Source: Escarpia spicata
Taxonomy: Eukaryota; Annelida; Polychaeta; Sabellida; Siboglinidae
Reading direction: 5' to 3'
Assembly: GCA_963995525.1 (NCBI GenBank)
Contig: OZ023214.1
Coordinates: 12,187,118-12,251,117, forward strand
Length of the DNA: 64,000 nt
The notes beneath the pieces were generated by a model. The model did no database searches and was not told the DNA's origin. It saw only the letters and a list, made by a program, of their open reading frames with translations. The position numbers were made by a program, and so were the translations under genes. This document shows, in pieces, positions 25,975-44,884 of this stretch. Position 1 is the first letter of the stretch; the number at the start of each line of letters is the position of its first letter.

Positions 25975-28296
25975 CAGTTATTCACAAATTGTGTAATTGA
26001 TTGTTAGAATCAACTTCCTGAAAAAGTCGTGTCAGCAACATTTACTCCGAACATCTTCAAGAAAAGATTGAATTATCTAACAGACTGAACGAGACTATAC
26101 AACCAAGAACACGAGATCGGTACGTATGTGAATTGTCGGCCGCGAGTGCACTGAGCGACCAGCCAGGCGTGGCGCTGCTTGCTGACCAGTCAGGCGTGAC
26201 GCTACACACTAACAGTGATCTCCATTGATTCGGGACAGCGAGCGTCGCTGCGCACAAACGTTTAGAAAGTTAGCCACAGTCACGATGACTGGGCAAAACG
26301 GCCGAAATGACTGGCAAATTAATTATGCATGGCAACGAACACTGCTCGGTGTCGAGGGATTGCTTCGTAGTCCGGTTCACGTTGGACCAAAATAGTTTCA
26401 AGGGTGTAACCGTGCAAGAGCCAGTCACTCCACCAATTATAACGAATCTTGCAAGCGGAACGGCGAAATCCTAGTCATGCACGTGGTTACATTTAAAGTT
26501 GAAACGACATATGAGAAAGAGTACAAGGCCTTACGGTGGTGCAGAGGAACCACACTATTAAAGTCACCATTGGGACTCGGCTTGAGTAACCTGAGTGGCG
26601 AGGTAACCGTAATAGCGAGACTAATATGCTACACATTACCGTTATATAAATAATTTGGCACTATCCTAGAGTGACCGTAACTGTGAGGTGGCTGTATTAC
26701 TGAGGTGACCACAAAACAAGGTTCGATTTTACAATAATACTTAGTCGCAGCACATTTGAGCCAAACATATTTTGTCGCAGCACATTTCAGAATATACATT
26801 TGATTATAAATTATATTATATAATATATTAACATAATGTATTGTTATACCAAATCAACACTGGTAAGTTTAAACTAGCGCATATGTGGAAGGACAATTAG
26901 TTGTATTAGTTATGACTATCGGCTCGGGGGTTTAGAAAGCTTGGTTTTCCAGGTGTTGAAAATCAACAGTTTGCCGGGTTTTACCTGCTTCAATGCGTCT
27001 GGAAATAGGTTCGCTGTTTAACAAATACGGTCAGTGCGCTCGAGCCCTAGTTCTTAGGTGAACCCTGGGATCAACTCGCTGACCCTGCGGACGAGCAGGC
27101 TAACACACTGAAATTCATTATAGCGGTAGTTAGAAGCCCCCAGATTAGAAACATCGAAAATCAGGCGATTTTGTAAGCGACCATGCATGGTGTGAACTTG
27201 CACCGGGTCACGGAGGCGGCCTGCTGTGTCGGCGTCGTTGGTTAGAGTGGCACTTCCAATCACCCGATTTAACAATACAGGCACATCTCTAAGTAAACTA
27301 ATTACAAGTAATCTTGTGTACATTTGTAGTAATTTACGCTTAGTTGTTATTGCGTTTGTGCTAGGTGTAACTTCCTAGATTGAGTGGCCGACGGAGTGTC
27401 AACTAGATATATTTGCGGTGGAGAGGAGATCGCCGGAAGTAGTCCGGTTTTCACGTCGCGGTCATACACGTACGATGCCATAGACACTGTGTTATAAAAA
27501 CTAGACGATTATTGACAATGGTAAATGGAAGTTGTAATCTCGTTAATCTACATTACAATAACCACTAATTACTACATGTATTGGAATTTCCTTTGGTGAT
27601 TTTTCTTAGTTGAATATTTCGCAATCGCCGTGTTTTATTAGTGTTGTGACTTTCAAAGTTAGCGTAACCGATTCAGTTGTTGACCAAGAGACAGTAGTAC
27701 AAGAGAGGACATTGAAGAGTGTCCTATATGAAAACTACAACACACGCAAGTGTGAACACATTTATGAATGAACAACAGCACACACGCTATTTTGCATTAA
27801 AACATGCAACACAGAGAATTTGAATTATTCGTTTAGATTGCAGCGCGGACACCCGCTACGCATGTATACATACATACATGTAACCACACGCCGGCAGACA
27901 TCTTCAAATACATACAATATCATTAATGTTCAAAAATCACGGCAGCAGACAAAATAAAACATTCACCAATTAAAACAAATACACACATCTTCATGTAACA
28001 AATCTGACATATCAGGAACTAACCGTCTACAAACATGCGTATGATACTACAACGAATCGCTTTCTATATACCCTGATTACTGTTCTTTCTCCTCGTGTGG
28101 TTTCAACCACCCAGCAGTTGAAACGCAAATTAAAGTGTGCCCCTTCGTCGGTCGTAGGCTGGCAGTCAACTGTGTGCAAACTTAGCACAACAAATGCAAT
28201 GCCGAGGTAAGTCGGCTGCCTCAGTTTTATAGAGTCTTGCTGTGGTGCCTTTTGACGGATGGCATCGGAAGTGACGTTTGGAACAGGCGTACGGTA
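25975..28296. other. Intergenic DNA downstream of rhodanese copy C, no gene seen
   Basis: I recognise no protein family. The region presumably holds the copy C 3' UTR. A minus-strand AATAAA occurs at 27634-27639, about 660 nt beyond the stop codon. The frame at 27054-27323 has no recognisable domain. Confidence 0.4.
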
Positions 28297-33855
<5,559 letters not shown>

Positions 33856-34060
33856 GACTTCTCAGACTGCGGGACACTGCTTCTGTATAGCTGCCGTTAG
33901 GGTGCTCTCGTCTTATAAAGACACCGGGTGGCGCACGTGACCGCCTGCGACAGCGCACACAAAGGAGCGCGCGACGATTGGGCACGGTGACGGTGCCGGC
34001 GAGGGTCTTAAGGCGACCCGCGGCAACATGTGGGTGTTATCGGTAAACACAAGTCGACAG
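33856..34060 (-). promoter_or_regulatory. GC-rich 5' flank of copy C with a CACGTG box
   Basis: The 200 bp above the start codon are markedly CpG-rich compared with the neighbourhood. They contain a palindromic E-box, CACGTG, at 33934-33939, flanked as GGTCACGTGCGC on the minus strand. USF/MITF/TFE-type factors bind such boxes. Its use here is inference. Confidence 0.4.
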
Positions 34061-34893
34061 GCGCTGGGGCGTGTAGAACTTTCACAAACATGTTTTGCAC
34101 GTAGCCGGATGCGCAGTGCACCCGTGTGACGCTGATTAATTCTGTTTACACCATCTTCAACATAACCAGGACGCGATATTGGACGACGCAGAAATAAAGC
34201 TAATATAATATTATGTATATTATTTGCAGTGAAGTATGGTACAGTGGTCCATATATCGAAGTCGGGGTGGTGCTCATAGTTTGGAATAGAGTAGAGTCGT
34301 CACGTGTAGTGGAGTATATGACGCCATCAGATACGGTGAATAAAATATAAGTTGCTACACATTTGTCGTAATTAGTTAGGCGTACGAGCTGGCGGTGCGA
34401 TGACCTAATGAATAATGGAGTCCTTAGAACAAGAGGAGAGACAGGCGGAGATGGGTTTGTAAATCGAGGAGCCATAGGGCGAGTTAATCGACTAGCAAAC
34501 TGATGAATTGGAAGAGAAGCCCCGTGATTAGTAAACAAACGAAGGAAGAGAAGAGACAGAAGAGGAATCAATGCATGACTCATTCGACACATGATGAGTT
34601 TATCTTGTTTCCATTGAACATTGTCCGATGTGTCGTCGTCTCGGCGGCTATTTCAAAATTGGCCCACTGAAATAACAAATAAACTAATGTAATCAACATA
34701 CGTAGTTTGTGGTGTGACCTCGGTGATTGTGAACACCGCCTCGGTGATTGTGAACACCGCCTCAGTTAGGCCGAATGACAAACATGAAAGATACAATTAA
34801 AGATGGCGGTCATCTCTTAATGAATATTTATCCGGTTTCCGGCAAGTTAGAATCGCATTGCTATTGCAGTTTTAGAAATGCTCACATAGCGTC
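34061..34893. other. Intergenic DNA, no gene seen
   Basis: No protein domain is recognisable. A 21-bp unit (CTCGGTGATTGTGAACACCG plus one base) is duplicated in tandem at about 34718-34762. Confidence 0.4.
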
Positions 34894-34996
34894 CACACAT
34901 GTCCCCGTCCACAATCGACACACATGTCCCCGTCCACAATCGACACACATGTCCCCGTCCACAATCGACCAACATGTCCCCGTCCACAATCGACAC
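34894..34996. repeat. 25-bp tandem repeat, four copies
   Basis: The unit contains CATGTCCCCGTCCACAATCG. It repeats four times with one-base variants and leads directly into the CCA array. Confidence 0.9.
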
Positions 34997-35047
34997 CATC
35001 AGCACCACCACCACCACCACCTCCATCACCTCCACCACCTCCACCAC

Positions 35048-35078
<31 letters not shown>

Positions 35079-35265
35079 ACCACAACCTCCACCACAACCT
35101 CCACCACAACCACCACCACAACCATCACCATCTCCATCACCATCTCCATCACCACCACCACCACCTCCACAACCTCCACCACCACCACCACCACCTACAC
35201 CACCACCACCACAACCTCCACCACCACCATCACCACAACCACCACCATCACCACCACCACCATCT
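34997..35265. repeat. (CCA)n trinucleotide array
   Basis: CCA, CCT, ACA and TCA triplets over about 270 bp. The Pro-, His-, Thr- or Gly-rich frames are artefacts of the triplet composition. Confidence 0.95.
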
Positions 35266-38200
35266 GCGAGCATTTTCAATTCTACCTCCCTCGACACCTC
35301 GAACAAATTTCAAACACTACCCGTCTTAGTACTGCAACAAATCTCCAAAGTTCCGACGTCTATGAATGTTTGTATTCCGTGTCCAATTCAAACTTTCATA
35401 TGGATGTCCAGTGGGCGAACAATGCAATACCTTTCGGATCGTGTGAACAATGTAAGAATCAAAAGGCGAAGCGAATGACATGACAATATGTAGCGCCCGA
35501 AAGATCAAGGGCGCACTGAATCGGATGTACAAAGCTAGGATTCCATACGCACGAAAACGGCATGCGGATGAAGCATACGACAAAACAGTGACAATAATGC
35601 CCAGATGAAATTAAATGGAAACATAAGGTTTATTTATGGGCCTATGCGTCTAAGAGTTCAATTCGCCCGTTGCCAAATTGAGAATAATATTCTAGTTTGC
35701 GACGCCGAATTTGCACGGTTCACTGTGTGGCATTAAACGTCGAAGGGAATACTGGTATACAAGAAACCGACATATGAGGTGGCATATTCATCATGCATGT
35801 CGAGGAAACAGAGGCATTCGACGTGTCACTGCAGCGTCATGGCCAAAGAAGCTGTAGACGCTTATTACTCAAGCATCGGGGGCGTGTCTCAATACACCTG
35901 CTGCCGGGAATTGTGAGATTTCACCAGAATATCCCAATTTGAAAATAAATTCAGACTAAGCCACTGGCTTACGCAATGTACGTGTGTATCTGAATCAGTC
36001 ATACTTCGTCACAGAGACTCTAATGATGGTCTTCGACGGTCGCGATTGTGACTGTGGAAACTGTGCAAACGCCCGCGCCACATATCAAAGGGAAATTCCA
36101 GGAAATCCCAATAAGATTGTCCATCGGTAGAGAGTATTTTACCAATTACTTTTACTTCTCGAACATTACATGTGATATCAATCACGATTGGCCCAAACCC
36201 AAACTGACCAAACTTGTCAGGAAACGAGATGATTGAATAAAGGATTAAGCCTTACTTCCATGTTTCGACAAGACGATATGCCGGGAAGTAGGCCTGCTGA
36301 GACTGATGCAATCAGCAGCGCCCCCTAGGTCGCGAGGGTGCCGCAAAGTAGTACACACCATTCGTCTACATTAAGCACATTCTGATCCATTTTTACCACC
36401 CAAGAAGCCGTTTAATGGATCACAGTTTGTTCATAATAGTGTTGCTGTTCGTCTCTCTATTTAGTTGAAATATTACGACAGTAATTCATTAAAACACATT
36501 TGAGCGTTCAAATGTTAAAATAGATACAGCTTATATTGACACTACACATCACGTCGATCATACGTGGATAATCTTGTTGGTGAGACTGCGAAAAACAGTG
36601 GTGCCACCTCATGGTGCCTGGGTAATCGAAGCTATGTTTGCGAAGACAGGAACTTCGTTGGTTTTATGAAGCCCACAGCACGTCGCCACCACTCGTTTCT
36701 AATTTCTAATAGCAGCATTTCATATCCTTCTGGGTTGCGACCTAAAATTGGGTCGCCAAATAAGTTTGATTGGGTCGCGAAGAGTCAAGATTGACTTCCA
36801 AACTTTCCTTTATTGTACCGATTGTCCGAGCATGCGAGACGAATCATTTATGCCAAACGATGCTTGAATTTGAAACGATCAATGACATAACTTCTCAAAG
36901 TATTTAATTTTACGCGATATTTTGCGTCAATTTTTCGGCTCGCGTGTATCGTATCAGCCAGTCATACTCTTTTTGATTCCGCGTTAAGCATGCATTATAT
37001 GGTGACGTAGTGAAGGTTGTCGGCGCCTGGGTGGAGAACCCAATTTGGCGCCCCCCCCCCCCCCCCAATGTGTTTTACATACATCTTTCCTCTCAGAGCC
37101 AACTGAACCGGTTACGCTACTCTGCACTTTGTAAATGACTTGTATGTAAGGCTTATGTTCATAGGAACTGTGAACCATTCATGGTAATTCCCAAAATGAA
37201 TGAAAAACGAGAAATCAATAAACGCAGTTACAAACGCAAACAGGCAAAACCGTTTTCTCGCTTTGATTTTTGCAAACTGAACAATGTCTTACTCGAACGT
37301 TATCTGTTATGCAGTCGCCCTCCGTACGCTCAGAACTTGTGATGTTATTTGCTTCGTGAGTAAGTTGAAAGTCGATTCGGCGCCATCCCCCTGATCTGGC
37401 GTCCGGGTGCGAGTGCTTCTCCCTGCCCCCGAGGTCACTATGTCGCTGTTCTGATATACAAAGTCAAAGTCAAAGTGTGTTACTGTCAGTTTCATTCGTG
37501 AGGCGACGCCACTGAGGTAATTTAGTTTTTACGAAACACGGTGACGACCAAAGCACCACGCACCTATTAACCCTACGTATTGCTACACATGTTCTGTTCT
37601 GTTGGGGAAGTTAGCGAAGGTATAACATATCGTTTTTTTCTGACAGTTTTTTGCTAGACTTATATCAAACCGATGTTAGCGAACGTGCGAAAGGGTATGC
37701 GGGCGGACAGTCAGACTAACAAACATGTTCACACATCCACGCAACACACACAGTCGACACACGAACCACCCACTGGACAGACTCTCATGGCGGACATCAA
37801 TCAAGTGACGTCACGCCCCCTCCCAGGGATAACACACAGCTGCTTCAGGGATATCCCCCATCGTCTTCCGGGGATAACAGCCACCAACTTCAAGGGATAA
37901 TCTCCATCTCCTACCGGGGATAACATTAAAAATACTACTAGTTGGGATCATGTTGGCAACGACAAAACTCTTTGTTCGCAATAATATACCTCTGTTGACA
38001 AGGCTGTAAATGCCACTTAATAGCAGCTGCAAAATGTCATCGTCATGTGATGAAATTATAAGCCCGTCTGAAACTGTAAACAACACGTTACAATGCTATA
38101 CAGGTCAGTCAATAACTGATACATCATAGAAGCATATTTGTCAAAGTTGTTTGCAAGGATAGGATCACGAAGTGGATAACAATATATCTTTAAGTCTTCA

Positions 38201-38381
38201 AATACAATTCTTCAGGCGTCCGCCATAAAGCATCGCGTCTTTCCATGTACGTTCTATTTACAACATGGGCCTAAACTTCAATGCTTTCTTATAATTATCT
38301 AACATAATAACTTCAGATAATTAATCTGATGAAATCTGGCGAAGTTGGAAACTCTCTATCTCTGTGTTCTACTGTATGTTA

Positions 38382-38383
<2 letters not shown>
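35266..38383. other. Intergenic DNA, no gene seen
   Basis: I recognise no coding domain. There is a poly-C run at about 37052-37067. A loose tandem of GGGGATAACA-type units lies at about 37826-37925. Confidence 0.4.
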
Positions 38384-38415
<32 letters not shown>

Positions 38416-38530
38416 TCAATATCAATATAATAATAATAATTGATTGATTGATTCGTTTATTCCAAAATTTGCAACATGATACATGATACAAGGCAATAAT
38501 GTATATATATATATACATATACATAACCGT
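38384..38530 (-). mobile_element. (AAT)n array with adjoining LINE 3'-end fragment
   Basis: An AAT triplet array at 38384-38440 is followed by TTGATTGATTGATTCG. Read on the minus strand, this looks like a (TCAA)n tail at the end of a short LINE-type 3' UTR with an AATAAAC end. No coding sequence is left, and the right edge is lost in TA-rich DNA. Confidence 0.45.
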
Positions 38531-38689
38531 ATATATATATCTATATATTCGATGAGATATAATTATACTTATCTGCTAAATACCATATACATACGTAAAC
38601 GCGTATTCAATGTTTGAAGGGGTAAACATGAAGTCAGTGACTAATAATTAATAATACCAATATAAATCAATACTAATAATAATAGTGTG

Positions 38690-38800
38690 ATCTTATGTAG
38701 CGCCGATATATGCCTTTGGCACTGTTCTCACGGCGCTTTCTCTCTTATTACATCCAAGTGTTTTGTTAGCAGCGAATACAGCGCCCGTGCTATTTTTTGT
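38690..38800 (+). repeat. SINE-tail-like segment beside the gap
   Basis: TGTAGCGCCGATATATGCC followed by CACGGCGCTTTC resembles the conserved 3' domains of tRNA-SINEs, which also end near AGCGC...GGCGCTTT. It is cut by the N run, so identity is uncertain. Confidence 0.3.
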
Positions 38801-39000
38801 NNNNNNNNNNNNNNNNNNNNNNNNNNNNNNNNNNNNNNNNNNNNNNNNNNNNNNNNNNNNNNNNNNNNNNNNNNNNNNNNNNNNNNNNNNNNNNNNNNNN
38901 NNNNNNNNNNNNNNNNNNNNNNNNNNNNNNNNNNNNNNNNNNNNNNNNNNNNNNNNNNNNNNNNNNNNNNNNNNNNNNNNNNNNNNNNNNNNNNNNNNNN
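38801..39000. other. Assembly gap, 200 N
   Basis: Exactly 200 unknown bases. The even length suggests a placeholder of unknown true size. Open frames reported through it carry no meaning. Confidence 0.99.
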
Positions 39001-39855
39001 ACAAAACAATACTAAGATTCCATAATAAAATTGGCATATTTCTGATAAGGGCAAGCTACCAACAGATTAACAATTCGTCCACTTGCCCTCCCGGGATTAT
39101 CGCTTTAGCCGATAATCTTGTTAAATAAACTTGATCAATCCATTGTAATCACACATGTAACTTATATCGACGAACCACCAATATTCGTACTTTGATGATG
39201 TTCCGCCCACTCTCTGTTGACATCATCACGTATGTGTCTGCCCCGTATACGCCTCGTGTTTCCGGCGGATCTTTGAGTCTGCCTGCCTCTACGATTCTGT
39301 CGCTGTCCAATCCTATTACATTAGTTTCTCCTGCAACATTGTGCATTGTGTCTGACTCGTGCTACCGGTGTCCTTCTGGTGTGTGGCGCAGGGTGAACCA
39401 ACCTCTCTCCATTGATGTCCCAACCAGGTCGTTTCGCTCAGCGAGAAACCGACTTGTCAGGCAACACGCAATGTAGGGAAGCAGTTTTCGTCGCGTCAGC
39501 TCGAGATCTGTAGAAAATACATCATCATTGATAATGATGATGTATTTCATTTATAACACATTACGGTACATATAAATGTACAAATGCCATAAAAAGAAGC
39601 ACTAAAACGAAATTGCACGAGTGCAATCGTCTTATTTCCCTTGTGGACCTTTAAAAAGATTGCAGGTAACAAGAGTCGAAACAAATGGGGTGATATGAAC
39701 ATGTCGATGTCTAAAACAGCAAAGACAACACATATAATAACATACAAATTAACTGTCACTAATTTCCTTAATTCTGTTCAGTGAAATGTTCTTACGTTTT
39801 ATTTAGTATGTATTTTATTTGAATTGTTTTAATATTTACTGGACGTTCATTCCAC

Positions 39856-39886
<31 letters not shown>

Positions 39887-41085
39887 GATAGATAGATATA
39901 TAGATAGGTAGATAGATAGATAGATAAATAGATAGATAGATTGAGAGAGAGGGGGGGAGAGGTATACGGTTTGATGGCATAGTTCTATGAGTATCTTCTT
40001 GCAGATCGACATAACTCAGGCTTGCATCCAGTCTACCGGGACTATATCTTAATCAACGGATGCTCTATATATGTATTGGGTGATATTTCGACAGTCATAA
40101 TTTTATAACAAAACATAACGTCATCGTTATAACTAACAAAAGTGTTTATCCTAGGCATGAAGCTATACACACACATACGCAGAGGACGGTTTCCTTAAAT
40201 AGTCTAATATGTGTCGTTTGTTATGACGTAATAAAGGTGAGGCGTTTTTCGGGTTAACGCAGGTTACGTAAAACGTTTGTAGCTGATCGTCCTTCCTTGG
40301 AACAAGTGCAGAAAGTATGAAAAGTACGTTTTGAGCAATCGATTTACTTCTGTCCAACGTACGGTATGAATCGTAAAACCGGTAGGAAGGCGAATTTCGA
40401 ATAGTTTTTCTTCCGAAAGGTCGTAGACTAATCCTTAAAAGTTTGGCGTCCGAGATGCAAACGGTGCAGGAGGAAAACGTTAACGGGAGTCAGTCCGTTC
40501 GTTTTTATCGTACATTCGTTTTACACAGTATAAAGTGAATCTGTTATACTTTATACTGACTGCCCTAATTTGTTTTAGCAATAGAAACAACATATAATTT
40601 AATGTTTACAAATATCGTCGCGGCGTCCCTCAAATACGTGAATAGCGAGCTCGGATAATTCAAATAGAAGAACGGCGGCAACCAAAACAGCGACGATCTT
40701 GTTCAGCAACCATCGATGTTGTCGTATTGGTTTATGTTGATTTGTCACCGCGTTAGTTTGTCACAGTGTTGGTTGTCTCCGTTTTGGATCTCTTGGTTGT
40801 CTCCATTTAGATTTGTCTCTGTTCAGACCTGTATCCCCGCATACTGATAATCTAATATAACTATTACTTGTTTCGTGTATACGGTCTATCGGTTAAATAA
40901 TTCATATGTAATTTTCGTATGTAATATTATACTATGAGTCTACTAATTTGTTTACGCTGGTAAGGCCTAGCATCATTTCTTTTGAATACATTCATTTTGA
41001 GTTACGATTCGCATCGGACCCGAGGCCTCGCCTTAGAAAGTGGCGCGCTGTCGTATAAACAAACTTAAATTTCAACAACTGCAAA
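39001..41085. other. Intergenic DNA, no gene seen
   Basis: No recognised domain. A TA run passes into (GATA)n at about 39857-39945. A short self-complementary stretch, ATCATCATTGATAATGATGAT, lies near 39519. Confidence 0.4.
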
Positions 41086-41228
41086 CCCGCCCCGCGCACA
41101 TACACACGCACATACACACGCACATACACACGCTCGCAGGAATAGATTCTTTTGTTGGGCACGTCTCTAAGTCAGCCGATGTGTTATTAATATTGATTGA
41201 TGTTTACATTGTAATGTGTACGTATACG

Positions 41229-41575
<347 letters not shown>

Positions 41576-42358
41576 GTGTTGTTTGTGGTGCTCACCGTCA
41601 CAGGTGATGATCCACAAAGGATTGTGCATACCCATGTGTAACATAATTATATGTAATAAATATAATTTCCTTTTGACCAGTGAAAGTGCTCCTCCCAGAC
41701 CTAACAAGAAGAGTGTACCTTTTTGTTGAACGCTGTAGCCTGTCTCACAACTGAAAGTGCTTTCTAGGTGCCAGCACCATCAGTAAACTGTAGAACTACA
41801 CAACATATGTCTTCCGCTGAAAAGTTCTATGTGGAATTTGGCCACAGAACGTTGGCCACTTATTGAAAACTGAACCATTGCTACGACTGAAAATGGCCTT
41901 TCAGGTGGTCGTTAATCATAAAATTCCCCTATTGAGGTAGATGGTGCGTACTTCGACTGAAAATGTTGTCCGCTTTAATTATTCAAAATTACTTTTGTCC
42001 TTTTTTAGCAAACAAAGTACAGGTATTTTCTAGTAAAATATTCAAAACGACTAGATAAAAAAGCATAATATACAGGTGTAGATATAACTAACTGAAGGCT
42101 AACAAGGCTTGATTTATAGATGCCAATTAGCATGCTTGTGTAAAGGGTGTGAGGCAATGCCACATATGAAACGATAGCTTTCTGCAACATTAATAAAGAT
42201 AATTAATTCGTTTCCACGTGTATACACAATAGAGATCAAACATAAACATGTAAATATACGCGCGCACACACGTCATAAAATTATTGTTTATCGCTTAACG
42301 ATAAACAAACAAAAACAATCACACATATTTTATTGTAACAATCGTTTGATTGTCGCAT
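41576..42358. other. Intergenic DNA, no gene seen
   Basis: Unique AT-rich sequence without a recognisable coding domain. Confidence 0.4.
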
Positions 42359-42366
42359 AACACACA

Positions 42367-42418
<52 letters not shown>

Positions 42419-42596
42419 CACCAAACACACAGACAACACACACGCACGCACACATGCACGCACGTACACACGCACACACGCGCACACACGCACACACGCA
42501 CGCACACACACACACACACGCACACGCAATTACACACGCACGCACACCAAACAAACACACACACACGCGCGCGCGCGCGCACACGTACACACGCGA
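42359..42596. repeat. (CACG)n / (CA)n compound microsatellite
   Basis: CACG units at 42363-42420 are followed by mixed CACACG, CACA and CGCG units. The Arg-Thr-His and Cys-Val frames are artefacts. Confidence 0.95.
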
Positions 42597-43039
42597 TGAA
42601 CGCAGTAATCGGATACTTGGTCAGCTAGGTAGGTGCGTGTCAAACAGCTGAGAGTTTCTCGTGTGACGCCGTGGACGTGTCACATTTCACGCTGTAAATG
42701 GGCGGCAGTGGACAACATCAGGTGCTTGTGGCAGACCAAGTGAGAACACGCCCTGGAAGATATTTCCGAGAACTACTTGCATTCAGCGGAAGTCATTAGG
42801 GTACATGCAGCCAGTGATAAGGTCACGCCACGTTCATTGTGTTCCATTGTCTTCATTGTCAGGCTCCGTACAATTACTTGGGCGTATATGTCTTTGTATA
42901 TCATCAGTGCGTGATATTCATTTAATTTACGAATGAAATAGAAACTCAATTATGGTGGGAGAAAAATGTATCTCCGCCACTTGGATATGTCTCCAGCTAG
43001 TTCTGACGGTCTGTTTACGCGCGAATCGCTCACTGGAAA
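42597..43039. other. Intergenic DNA, no gene seen
   Basis: No recognised feature between the CACG array and the LINE tail. Confidence 0.4.
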
Positions 43040-44470
43040 GTTGATATAATAATAATAATAAACTTTATTTATACACCATCAAATCCGGGACTAATGACCC
43101 CCGTTCACGGGTGTTTACAAATTGCCAATCATCTAAGAAGCATAAAAACACTTTTAAGAGAATAAATAATAAAATAAATTAAATTAGCAAACAATATCTT
43201 AGTATATAGTGTATGCATATATATATATAAGCCTAAGTATAGTAAAATTACGGGTAAATGCAATGATAAAATAAACGATTAGCAAAAGTGCTGAACAGCT
43301 GAACCTACTGGAAAAAATATATATATAATAAAAATATATATATAAATAAATAAAACATTACTAAAAAAAAAGCCTAATTTACATTAAATAATTTGATTAG
43401 ATACTAAAATGTGATTCTGAGATAAATAAGACTAAAAATGTATTAAAACTATATGCATGAATAAAGCAAAGGTTAAATGATGTCTGGTTATATTAGTTTG
43501 AGAACAGAAATGTCTTTAATAATTTTCCAAACTGTCTAGTGTTCTCAATCGCGCGTAGTTCCAGAGGCAGAGAGTTCCACAATGTCGGCCCAGCACATGC
43601 AAATGCCCGGCGACCATAACGTTCTAGGGTTACGCGTGGAACATTCAAAAGCAGACCACCGCCAGAGCGTAGGGTCCTGCGTGGTGCGTAACGATGTAGC
43701 AGTGACGCGAGATACACTGGCGTGCCTGCATACAGTGCCGTGTGTACAACCATGAGTAACTTGTACTCGATGCGCTTTCTCACTGGGAGCCAGTGTAGCT
43801 GTTGTAGGACCGCAGTGATAGATCGCCGGTCACCTCTTCGAAGTTGCATCACAACACGAGCGGTTGACCGTTGGACTCTCTCTAGACAGTGCAGCAGACG
43901 GTCAGGTATACCAAACAGCATCGCATTTCCATAATCAATTCTGGATGTCACAAGTGCATGGACAAGACATTTGCAGACACTGGTCGTCATTGCCCCTCGT
44001 ACACGAGCAATTCTCGAGAGATGGTAGTAAGCACTTCGACATACATTTGCAACCTGCGTCGCCATCGATAAATCAGCATCGATTGCAACACCAAGGTCAC
44101 GGACGATGGTCGATGTCGCTACATATTGTCCGCATATGTCGACATGATCAATGAGTATTGGTCTGCGCAAGCTCGATGAACGTATAACAATTGCTTCCGT
44201 TTTGCTCTCGTTGAGAACCAGTCCGTTGTCATAGAGCCACGTTTTAACTTCACTGATGCAAGCCTCCATTGTGATGAGAGCATTTGTATGCTCAAACGGT
44301 GGAAAATCGACGTATAACTGCGTATCATCGGCGTACAGATGGTGTTGTACGTCGTGTCGGTTGAGTAAATTCGTTAGAGGCGCAATGTAGGCGTTGAAGA
44401 GCACCGGCCCAAGAACCGACCCCTGTGGTACTCCGGATCTCATCACGGTACACCCAGACACTTCTTTCTT
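43040..44470 (-). mobile_element. 5'-truncated non-LTR retrotransposon with open reverse-transcriptase frame
   Basis: The 322-codon frame at 44461-43493 covers the palm to the C-terminus of a Jockey/CR1/L2-like reverse transcriptase. Motifs in order are SGVPQGSVLGPVLFNAYIAP, LYADDTQLYVDF (catalytic Asp pair intact), GLVLNESKTEAIVI, VRDLGVAIDADLSM, SRIDYGNAMLFGIP, LHWLPVRKRIEYKLL and GPTLWNSLPLELR. The fingers domain and endonuclease are missing, so the copy was probably truncated at insertion. About 450 bp of AT-rich 3' UTR follow, ending in an (ATA)n tail at 43047-43058. The absence of stops over 966 nt suggests a fairly recent insertion. Confidence 0.92.
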
Positions 44471-44884
44471 TTAGTCCTGTCATTAGCGTACAGCATTATT
44501 GCAATTGGGCGACTGGGGTACACGTGCCCCAGAGCCACAAGGTTTTGGGGACCCGCTCAAGAACACAAGGAATACTATGGAAAATGGAATAAATTGATAA
44601 CATGCAATTTTATCAAATCCTCGAATTCAACCGATAGTTAGTCAATATTCAAAATACAATTTTTTTGAGACTTTGTTCGTGCAAAGGCATCACTAATGAA
44701 GAAAAGGTCACATTTTCGAAGAATCGCGTATTCGACTGACAGGAACAAAACAAAACTCATCTTTTTCCGTCTCATATAAGGAGACGATGACGAACAAGAC
44801 TAAGATAGAAGGATTGTTGAACGATCTGAAAGGATCGGAAGAGAAGTATATAATGAGAGCGAAACACAGGAGAGTGCAACCGGT
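44471..44884. other. Non-coding DNA between LINE and minisatellite
   Basis: No domain or repeat recognised. It includes the 5' truncation boundary of the LINE at about 44465. Confidence 0.4.

Noticed and set aside
34775..35483. His-, Thr- and Pro-rich frames of 184-194 codons
   Set aside because: They read the CCA trinucleotide array and the 25-bp repeat. There is no domain outside the repeat.
38687..39128. Open frames of 72-121 codons across the N gap
   Set aside because: Most of their length is unknown bases, so they carry no information.
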